From Globodera rostochiensis (taxonomy: Eukaryota > Nematoda > Chromadorea > Rhabditida > Heteroderidae): 64,000 bases of DNA. The stretch spans positions 362,193 through 426,192 of the forward strand of contig JAEVLN010000016.1 of NCBI GenBank assembly GCA_018350325.1, in the 5' to 3' direction. This document shows positions 52,734-64,000 of this stretch, one piece after another; position 1 is the stretch's first letter; each line of letters begins with the position of its first letter. The translations under genes were made by a program, and so were the position numbers. Under the pieces are notes generated by a model that had not been told where the DNA came from, did no database searches, and was given only the letters and a program-made list of their open reading frames with translations.

Positions 52734-55700
52734 TCATTTTTTCACGTATTTTGACGCATTTTCCGATTGGTCCTTCTTCAATGTTCCCCTCGATCTGTTC
52801 AGCACGTACGTAGACGAAGCGAAGCTTCTCGGGAACAATTCCCAATTTCTCGCATAATATTCGGCCTCACTGTTCGTTTTCGCAGGGGCGAGGCCGGGCA
52901 AGTGTTGTTGGTACACAATGAAATCGTAGAGAGAACTTGAGCGTTTTATCGGAGTTTGGGTTGTGCTGTTGTTCTGACGGTTCTGTTTCGTTGAGTCACT
53001 CACTGTCTGAGAGCTTTTGATTACCTTTCTGAAGTCAGAAGTCGCACTGGGACAAATTTGAATGTAATCTGTTGTGCTAAATGAGTGAAGGTTCGCCCCT
53101 TTACGCTCAACAGCCGAACACATCAGCATCGACTTGTTGACGTAGTCGCTTTGCAACAACGACGCATTTTTGTCCATTATGGAGTCAATATCGACATAAT
53201 CTCCTGAAATTTCCTTTGTCAATCGAAGAATGAGTGATTTACCATCGGTTGTTGGAGTAAAACGCTTTGAAAAGTATAGCTAAATTGGAATGATTGGAGA
53301 AAGGTCGGCCCCCCTCCCCATCCCTTTCACCTGCGAAGTCTGTTTACGAGGCGGTAATGGCGGTGGCAGAGAAGGCGGAGAAGGTCGTCGGACCTGTCGG
53401 CATTTACTTAACTTTGCTGACCAACAAAAACCGACCAATTTGTCTTTGTTTGAACGTCCACTGACGCGCGTCCTGCCGCCCCGTTGAATTATGCGGGCAT
53501 TGAGTTCACTGCAAATGCTCAAACTTCTCGAACTCGTTGCATCGACTTCCATGAGTTTTTCACAGGAAGTATACAGTGGCGAATCTTTTTTTTGCAAACT
53601 CGTAGTGGAGGAAATGTCAACTGTTGGCCCGGACAGTTCCTACGGCAGGAAACCGCAAAAATAAAATAAATTTCGCACTATTCATACATTTAGACTATTC
53701 GCCACCGGCGTGGTCATGATGTTCACGGTTGTTGCAAAGGAGCCGCTGTAAGTGTTCTCATCCGTCACGACCGACCCGTCCATCGCAATCGTCCGACTCG
53801 CCCCGAAGGTTGTGGCCGACAACGATCTTAACCATCAATTAGTTGAATGATGCTTTTTGTGTTGTTGAACGACGGTCGGTACCTTTCCTCTTCGGACTTC
53901 GGCAAATAAACGCATTCTTCCTTCGGCTCCCCTCCCTCCCGGCCCAAGACGACGCCGGGCTCTCCGCATAAAGACGACTTCCCACTGCTAATGCTGCGTT
54001 CCTCGTTCTCCACGCTGCTGTTCCTTTGCGAATTTGACGTCGTTGAACTCTTTTGGCTCCATTTCAGACGTTCGCTGCCCCGCTGTATCGCACTGTCAAT
54101 TCGAACGCTCGGAGAAACCGACGAAACAGTCTGAGCGTGTTTTGCCGACTCATCGCCATCGAAGTGTTTGGTAATGGCAATGTCCACGTCCCCCACCGGA
54201 GTGACCGACTTCGTCTGTCGCTTTCCACTTCCGCTGCTCTCTCTGGTGTAACTGATGCTGCTGCTCTTGTCGCCGTCATATTTCTAAAAGGCTCAGAACT
54301 TCCAAATAAATGTTGCCTAAACTGTGTATGATCCGGTCAGTTGTCGTTTCAATTTTCTCGAGAGCGATTTGCCGAGTTTGCGGTGTCCATGTCCAGAAAA
54401 GGTGAGAAAGGCGGTGTCCGAAGTCGGCTTGACGAGTCCGGGTGGTGCGACGTTCAGACAGAAATTCCCCACTTCGGAAACCAATTGCTGGTTGAGGAAT
54501 TGTGCGGGAGTGCCCTCGACGAATTGGAAGTCGTCAAATGCCAAGTCATGGCCGTCATTTTCGCTCCGAATCGGATCACCGTCTCTCGGATCTTCCACAA
54601 AATCTCGGCCGCCCTGCTCACTCCCTGACACATTTACTCGAATGTCTGTACCACCATTTTTGTTTACCCAAATCCACCGGAATGGCGTAGGGACCCTCCT
54701 CAATAGACTTTTTCTTTAGCGGGGGCGGGCCAACATCATCTTCAGAATTTTGCGACGGAGGATTCAGTCCTAAATTGCTTTTTATTCGGTTAGTTTAGCG
54801 ATCCAGCCACAAATAAAATAGCGCTGATCTGAACAATGTAAGCCGTCAAGCACCAAATCCACCCAGAGTCAAATGAAAGCATAGAATTTTATCAGCTCTC
54901 TCAAATAAACGCGATGGAATGTAAAACAATAATAATGGCAATTTCATTAGTTCATTACCCACCCAGAACTGAGATTCAATTAAATAAAGTAATCTGAGCT
55001 GCAATTTTTAAAACAAAAAAAGGGAAAATTTTGAGTTTTTGTCACTTTTAAAATTTTTCTATTAGACGAAACGGCAGCCAAAAGCCCCATGAGACAATAA
55101 CAATTTGAAAGCGGTCAAGACTAAAAGAAAAAATTAAGCAGAACAAAAGAACGTTCCATGGACTTTCTAATGTTGCTCTTGATGATGACCCGCCAAGTTG
55201 AAATAAAAACAAGGAAAAAGCTGCGATTGGTCTGCTGGTTCACAGTTATTAGCGAAGAGAGAAGAGAACGCATATTTCTGCTGACCCTCATTGGCGTAAA
55301 GCGATGCGAAAACCGGACTCGGCGCCTGTCTTCCCTCGTTCGCATAGAGAGGAGAGGGCGAAAACAAAAGCTGCTGATGGCTGGACGACGCTTGGCCCAA
55401 GGAGCTGTTCTTTAACGATGGAAGTCGACTTGTTTGGCTGTCCTGGTTGAAGTACTGCTTGGTCTTAATGGTTGCTTTGCTTCAGAAACAACAGACATTA
55501 CAAGTAACTGGACCTTCAGAAGACATTGCAATTTGGACGTCAGTTCAGGGATCTGATCGCTAGTGAAAACAAATCCCTGTGGTGTTGCACATGGGTATGT
55601 GAGTGCTCGGAACGCAAAACGATTTTGGACACATTCAACGTCTTAAGAACCATCAATAAGTTGAAACAAGCTGTACGTGTTAACAACCTGATAAGTCTTC

Positions 55701-56201
55701 CAAATTGAGGTATAAGCGTTGTTTTGGCGGAACTTCCTGCACCACGACGAGAGCGTAGCGCTTAAATTGCATGCACAAACATTTCACACTGCTTCTTTCT
55801 ACATCAGTGCATTTACAGTAATATGAATTCGCGCGTTTCGAGAGCTGAGTTTGATAACCGAACTGTCCTTTGGGATGGTATGGCACTTGACGAAATACAT
55901 TGCACCTGAACAACCAAGGGACTAGCAGTTTCTACAACAACAAACAACAACAAATACTTCGTCCACACACATCCTTCAGCCATTCCTTCCAAAACACCAT
56001 GCTCTCCACATTGTTGAACGAAAAGATCAAAGTCTGACCCTGTATCAAGATGGCGAGCGTTTTATTTGAACGCTTGAACTTGAAGCCTAAATGTGTTTGT
56101 TGCGAAGGTAAATCTGTACTTAAACGTACCATATTCGTATCCAATGTAATTTTGTAAATAGAAAAGCTCCGAATGCTCGCCCCTTTCACGACTGCTTCCA
56201 T
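52734..56201 (-). CDS. PH/PTB docking protein with many tyrosine motifs (IRS/DOK-like)
   Basis: Likely a membrane-near adaptor phosphorylated by tyrosine kinases. The first exon (ATG at 56201) ends with FSFNNVESMVFWKEWLKDVC, like the last strand and helix of a PH domain. It is followed by a PTB-like block: MYFVKCHTIPKDSSVIKL, RYALVVVQEVPPKQRLYLNL, and NRFAFRALTYPCATPQGFVF then TSDQIPELTSKLQCLL, which fits the final strand and helix of an IRS-type PTB. Three joints in this part are phase-consistent. The long tail is Ser/Thr-rich with repeated tyrosine sites: LYANEG twice (YxN, Grb2 type), GPYAIPV and CVYLPK (YxxP-like), SPLYTS, DYVDID, SDYVNKS, DYIQI, EYYARN. There is a proline stretch, PSLPPPLPPRKQ, that could bind SH3 domains. 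Family choice between IRS, DOK and a divergent nematode form is open. The junction joining 55170 to 54770 is uncertain. The stop after KYVKK is at 52734. Confidence 0.72.
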
Positions 56202-56768
56202 TTTTAAAAATGCCCTAAATTTTTGATTTTCGAGGACTCAAGAACGAACAATAATTTACAAGCAGAGGAGCCTCCGACAAACATCGCCTTTGGCAAACGA
56301 CGTAGCGATTCTGCCACTTAAACATTTTATTAAAAATATGCAATTCGATTAGCACAAAAGCACCCTATGACAACATTTTTAGTAAACTGACTCAAAAACC
56401 CCGTCCAATGCTTTGATCCGACTATATAATGTCACAGACCCTGTCGTCACAAAGGATTTTGAGGCTGGATTCGATCCTCAGACCATTGTCAAACAGAGAC
56501 ACCTCTTCCTTTCGTCCAAGCCATCTGCAAATCCCCATTTAACGGACTAAACAGAACTGAAAAATCAACGGATTTAATAAATTGAAAATCGAACCATTAA
56601 AAGGTATTTTACAAAAGAAATAAGCCAAAACAGCAAAATACAATTGATAAATTAATTTTTGAGATAATGAGACATAATCGTTGAGCAAATGCGGAATAAT
56701 CAACATCGTTTAAAAAGAACTCCCGAAAAGAACACAAACAAACAAAGAAAAACATAACGAAAAATCTT

Positions 56769-59431
<2,663 letters not shown>

Positions 59432-59634
59432 CTTCTGTGCTTTGTTGAAATGAATGTAGAAAAATACTGAGGCAGGTCCCTATGGTTCGGACCAGGGATG
59501 GGCGAAATTTCGGGTAATTGTTTAGTTTATAGCCCCCCTTTTTAAAAAAAAAATTTAAATTGATAAAAAGGTGTTTCTTGGTGGTGTTCGGGCCGTGGAT
59601 TCCAAATATCAACTCCATTTCGAGCAATTCCGCA

Positions 59635-60231
59635 GAGTGGGGGTCGTTTCGGCGCCCACGTTTCGGCGCCGGGTACGTTTCGGCGCCCACGTTTCGGCGC
59701 CGGGTACGTTTCGGCGCCAAATAAATCAATGTGAAAAATATGTAGTAAGGCCTTTGAATTTTCTTTTTTTAAGCAAAAATATACCCATTTCATAAATATT
59801 CTCAGCCTATAATTTTTACAACATGGAGCAGATGTATTATACATAAAATCCAGATCAAGGATTTTTCAAAATGTCGGTTAGGCCGTTAGGCCTAGGCCTA
59901 AGCCACCCTAAGCTTAGGCTTAGGCCTAGGCAAAAAATAATGGATCAGTAATTGATGTAAAAATAGTACGATGTGAAAACGATGATCACCAGCCCAACTC
60001 AACTTCACGTCATTTTGGAATTTTCGTGGCATTACTAGCAATTACCAAATGAACGCCTAAATTTTTTGCAAATTTCCGATTGTTGTATTTAAAATCTTTT
60101 ATGCATTCATTTTTTTGTTTTAAAAAAATACTGAATAAAAATGTTCCATGCTGGCGCCGAAACGTGGGCGCCGAAACGTGGGCGCCGAAACGACCCTGGC
60201 GCCGAAACGTGGGCGCCGAAACGACCCGTTC
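59635..60231. mobile_element. Array-terminated foldback element, CGTTTCGGCGCCCA unit
   Basis: Left array GTTTCGGCGCCCACGTTTCG (59647-59720); right inverted array GGCGCCGAAACGTGGGCGCC (60150-60226). Outer sequence GGGGTCGTTTCGG pairs with CCGAAACGACCC. ATTCCGCA flanks both sides, consistent with an 8-bp duplication. It is nested in a larger foldback. Confidence 0.75.
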
Positions 60232-61377
60232 CGATTCCGCACCCCGGACCTGATTCGAATAATTTTTCAAAAATTCAAATTTTTCAAAAATAAATTTTGG
60301 CCTCTAAATCATTCAAAAAGCACAAACTTGCAACGAAAAGGCAAGTAATGATCGAATTCATGCTTTTTGAATGAGTTTCAGGCTAAAATTGATTTTTGAA
60401 AAAAATTTGAATTTTTGAAAAATTGTTCGAATTCGGGTCCGGGGTTCGGAATTGCTCGAAATGGAGTTCATATTCGGAATCTACGGCCTCGAAAACCCCA
60501 AGAAACAACTTTTAATTAACTTTGAAAAAAAAATTTTTTTTTTTAAAGTGGGGCTATAAACTAAACAATCACCAAATTTCGGGTATTTTGGGGTTTCGAG
60601 TTCGGGTAATTACTAGTGCTCGGCACGATACGATATAAATATCGCGATACCGTATTCACTCTTGTAATCCCCATGAGGGATTATTTTTCAACTTACTCAG
60701 AAAAGGGGGGGGGATTGTTAGAGAGTGGGGGATTCTTGGAGAGTGGCGATATGTTCATCCATCACGAAAATCTTCACCTTTTCCACACAATTTCCCGAGT
60801 AGGGGTCAACTCCGTCTGGCCAACTCCGTCTGAGCCATTAAATTTTTTTTCAAGATTTTGGGCGGTATTTAGATCGAGAAACATGAAAAAGACCCCGTTT
60901 TATCGAATTTCAAATCAAATCTAAAGAAGCTTGGGAAAAACCGGGACCGGGACTTACCGGGACCAGAAAAACCGGGACCGGGACCAAGATTTTCAACCGG
61001 GACCGGTTCGAACCCGGCATAAACATTTGACTTGCCGGAAGACAAACCACTAAGACAGCTAGTTATTTGGGAGTCCCTTGTAAAAAATGATTAAAAATTG
61101 TCGCTTGATGATGCCATCATTAGGGGTGTAAATTTAGTCGCGGGATCTGAAAAAACCGTGAAATCCCGTCCCGGTACAGGTCCCGTCTAACCCTAGTTTA
61201 AACCTTGTGCGCTTTTATTCATAAAGGCCTAAATGATGTTAGGCTCAGGCCTAAACCTAAGCTAGCTTAGACCTAGGCTTAAGCTTAGGCTTAAAAGCTA
61301 TTCTATTAACGGATAATCTGCTATTGTGCCGGATTAAACTTTTCTAGTTACCTATATTACCCCCAGCCAAAAGGAAG

Positions 61378-61540
61378 TAGAGTTGGCAGGGATCGGACTT
61401 TTGGGAAAACCCGGGATTGACCGGGACTGTGAAACCCGGGATGACCAGCATCTCGAACCGAGGCGGGATTTTAACTTTTCGAAACCCGGGATCGGGATTC
61501 TAAGAATCGGGATAATCCCGACCGATCCCAGCCAACTCTA
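61378..61540. mobile_element. hAT-like element, TAGAGTTGGC ends
   Basis: Ends TAGAGTTGGC(A)GGGATCGG and CCGATCCCAGCCAACTCTA. Flanking octamers AAAGGAAG and AAAGGAAT agree at 7 of 8. The interior is ACCCGGGATTGACCGGGAC self-similar sequence. Confidence 0.8.
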
Positions 61541-61917
61541 AAAGGAATTCGGCGCCGAAGTTTGAAACGTTATAACTTTTTGTTTATTTGACCAAACCAA
61601 ACATTCTTGGTATCATATAAAAGCTCTCAGTATGCTGAACCTTTGATCAAGCTAAAGCTAACTGATTCATCTTTTAAAAAAAAAAGTTATAGCTTAAAAC
61701 ATGTGCAAATTGCGATTTTTTGTACCAACTTGAAGTGGTGGCGTCATAACTTTCTTTGTTTAAGTCGAATCGCTTAGCTTTTGCCCCTTGTAAGCTTCTA
61801 CTCATTGCATGCTTTCGAATGATACCAAGAATGTTTGGTTTGGTCAAATAAACAAAAAGTTATAACGTTTCAAACTTCGGCGCCGAAACGTGCGCGCCGA
61901 ATCGAGGTGGGTACACC

Positions 61918-62070
61918 CACATTTGCGGCGCAGACATTTGCGGTCCAGACTTTTGCGGTCCAGACATTTGCGGTCTGCTGGAAATCAGACATTTGCGGTC
62001 CGACACTTGCGGGCCAGACATTTGCGGCCTCAGCCAAAATAGGACATTTGCGGCCGACATTTCGCCAAAA
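61918..62070 (+). repeat. GACATTTGCGGCC array
   Basis: About ten units of CAGACATTTGCGGTC with a final CGACATTTCGCC. The same array in the same orientation is at 63455-63690, and the reverse complement at 31210-31440. Confidence 0.8.
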
Positions 62071-62371
62071 TTCACAAACTTAATTAGTAAGTCCATAATT
62101 GTTTTCACATTATGTCTCAGTAAAGCTCTTCGTTTCGATTAGTATCATTATCGTATCGCAAAATCAAGCTTTAACAAAGTTTCTTGCGTTTTTCACTTAG
62201 ACCTCTTGTCAGATCAAGCTTGTAAGACCTGATTCTGTTTTTCTAGTATTTTTGAATTATTTGAAATACTTAAATGCCATCCCTCATTGCATTATTAGTC
62301 CTATGTAGGTTTAAAATGGTTGAGTTATGCATATTCCAATCATAGTGTAAAGCAAGAGTCAAGGAATAATA

Positions 62372-63225
62372 CAGTGTGTAACAAAAGTATAAGGCCACCC
62401 TAACTTATACTGAATTTGCCGAGCTGAAATTTTTACCTGTTGTGGCGTTTGCAGAAAATTTTTTTTTAGAATTTTTTTTCCAAAATCGGGGTGTAACAAA
62501 AGTATAAGGCCACCTTTTTTAAAGACTAGGACTTTTTTTATAGGCATTTCAAAATTCCGAAAAAATTCATGTAAGCATAACTTTTAAGACTGATCAAAAA
62601 AGATAATTGCACCAACTTGATCAAACACCTCCTTCATGGAGATCCGAAAACCCCAAAATGCACTGAAAACGGTTGGTAAATTTACGGGAAAAATCCGAGG
62701 GCATGAAAATGTTTTGTGGGGGAAACGAGTATGCCGACCAGATAGCCAACAAAATTCTCTACAAAACCCAACAAACAGCTAAGCTCTGCGCCCTTTCTCC
62801 GCGGAGGCGCGTCTGGTTAAATTTCGTATGCTGAAAAAAATGCCCCTTTCCTTCAGTAAATCGCGTAAAATTTGTCACCCTTTATTTACCAAGACGCGCC
62901 TCCTCGGAGAAGGGGCGCAGAGCTTAGCGGTTTGTTGAGTTTTGTAGAGAATTTTGTTGGCTATCTGGCCAGCATACTGGTTTCCCCCACAAAACATTTT
63001 CATGCCCTCAGCCCGTAAATTTACCCCGTTTTCAGTGCATTTTTGGGTTTTCAGATCTCCATGAAGGAGGTGTTTGATCAAGTTGGTGCAATTATCTTTT
63101 TTGATCAGTCTTAAAGGTTATGCTTACATGAATTTTTTCGGAATTTTGAAATGCCTATAAAAAAAGTTCAGTCTTTAAAAAAGGTGGCCTTATACTTTTG
63201 TTACACCCCGATTTTGGAAAAAAAT
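62372..63225. mobile_element. Tc1/mariner-like inverted-repeat element
   Basis: Left end TA-CAGTGTGTAACAAAAGTATAA fits the terminal repeat pattern of Tc1/mariner elements. A second GTGTAACAAAAGTATAAGG at 62492 pairs with its complement at 63184-63207. Arms of about 330 bp (62490-62820 and 62880-63225) are near-perfect complements around a short loop. No transposase frame. The extra copy of the terminus on the left suggests one element inserted into or rearranged with another. Confidence 0.7.
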
Positions 63226-63454
63226 TTCTAAAAAAAAATTTCAGCTCCTCGTCTTTCGAATGGCGTTTTTGGGAGTTTTTTCACACTGAATTTTTTTAAA
63301 TGAATTAAACCGTTTGGTTTTAAAAAAAATAATACTTCTCGTTTAGAGCTTTCAAATAATATCTTGTTTGTTCGATTTGGTTGAGTTTAAAACCTGAAAT
63401 AAGTCTTGTGTATCCGTTTTTGAAAAATTAAAAAGAACACTGCCGAAACGGTTA

Positions 63455-63690
63455 CCCGACATTTGCACCCCAGACATTTGCGGCTCAGACATTTGCGGCC
63501 CAGACATTTGCGGCCACAGCCAAAATCAGACATTTGCGGCTGGACACTTGCGGTCAGACATTTGCACCCCAGACATTTGCGGCCAAAATGTGAAGAGATT
63601 TTATATCCCTTTTTCAGACATTTGCGGCCCGACTTTTGCGGCTCCAGCCAAAATAAGACATTTGCGGCTCAACATTTCGCCAATTTCCAA
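63455..63690 (+). repeat. GACATTTGCGGCC array, second copy
   Basis: Units CCAGACATTTGCGGC with the variant ACATTTGCACCC, an AAAATGTGAAGAGATTTTAT spacer shared with 31243-31400, and a final CAACATTTCGCC. Confidence 0.8.
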
Positions 63691-64000
63691 TATTTTTAAA
63701 TACCAAATCAACTAAATTCAAATTTATGCACTTGCCTTGCTCAAGGCCCAACAAAAGCTTTGCTCTCTGACATCTCCAATCTTGAATTCTTAGTCAGGGA
63801 GTAGATATTGTAATGCATTTAGACTAGAGTGCGTCAAAATCGCATTTGCGGGATCCCGCGCGGGATTAATATTACCAAAAAACAAAACACTTTTCCCACT
63901 GGACCAAATCGTTAGTATCATTTAAAAGCTCCTATTTATACAAGACTAATTGCAACTAGAATAGGCCGGGACCAGGATTTTTGGGAGCATGAAAGCCGGG

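Larger units (their letters stand above)
59432..64000. repeat. Repeat-only right end of the window
   Basis: No gene recognised. Besides the elements listed separately it holds a foldback of the GGTAATACT group (about 59520-60560), a CAGTGCTCGGCACGATACGA-type element end (about 60613), half an array GGGGTCAACTCCGTC (60805-60830), CCGGGACCGGGAC repeats (60940-61020), a telomere-like patch (61235-61295), a TATAACTTTTTGTTTATTTG palindrome (61560-61870), and a TAGAGTGCGTCAAAAT element end at 63826. Confidence 0.65.

Overview
The window is eukaryotic and almost certainly from a nematode. The genes are broken into many short exons with introns often of 40-60 bp. A MOLO-1-type protein (a family known from nematodes) is present. 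Degenerate stretches of the nematode telomere hexamer TTAGGC occur at several places. Gene exons are fairly GC-rich and the spacers are dominated by repeats; a plant-parasitic (tylenchid) nematode would fit, but that is inference. One 10-base assembly gap lies at 8587-8596.

Genes, left to right: the 5' part of mitochondrial ribosomal protein bL21m (413-809, -); choline kinase (8907-12727, +); an equilibrative nucleoside transporter (15757-18067, +); an I-BAR/SH3 protein of the IRSp53/MIM type (21833-24008, +); a small secreted, possibly peptide-precursor protein (25738-26101, +); a MOLO-1-like membrane protein whose last exon runs into a 1.8-kb minisatellite (26761-30004, -); an NDR-family kinase, sax-1-like (36853-40727, -); a PDCD4-like two-MA3-domain protein (43372-45336, +); a Sema-PSI-IPT-kinase receptor of the MET type (47204-51857, -); a PH/PTB multi-tyrosine docking protein (52734-56201, -); and the mitochondrial Rho GTPase Miro (56769-59431, -). 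Intron/exon structures below were worked out by hand from reading phase, GT/GC..AG borders and family conservation. Most junctions are phase-consistent; uncertain ones are flagged.

The rest (about 1-8.9, 12.7-15.7, 18-21.8, 30-36.8, 40.7-43.3 and 59.4-64 kb, plus several introns) is a nested mass of short non-autonomous DNA transposons. Many have 8-bp target-site duplications that can be read directly. Three kinds stand out. (1) hAT-like elements ending CAGGG/TAGGG/TAGAG or CAAGGGCGTAGCCAGG. (2) Foldback elements ending GGTAATACT. (3) Foldback elements whose terminal inverted repeats are themselves short tandem arrays of a family-specific unit of about 14-17 bp, often capped by GGGGTC or GGCGCC. 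Two TAGAG-ended elements sit in the B box of tRNA-derived SINEs, with the B box as the 8-bp target duplication, nested one inside the other.

The 47-56 kb block places a receptor tyrosine kinase directly downstream of, and on the same strand as, a docking protein rich in YxN/YxxP-type tyrosine motifs. That is a plausible receptor-adaptor pair. The other genes show no obvious functional link to each other.
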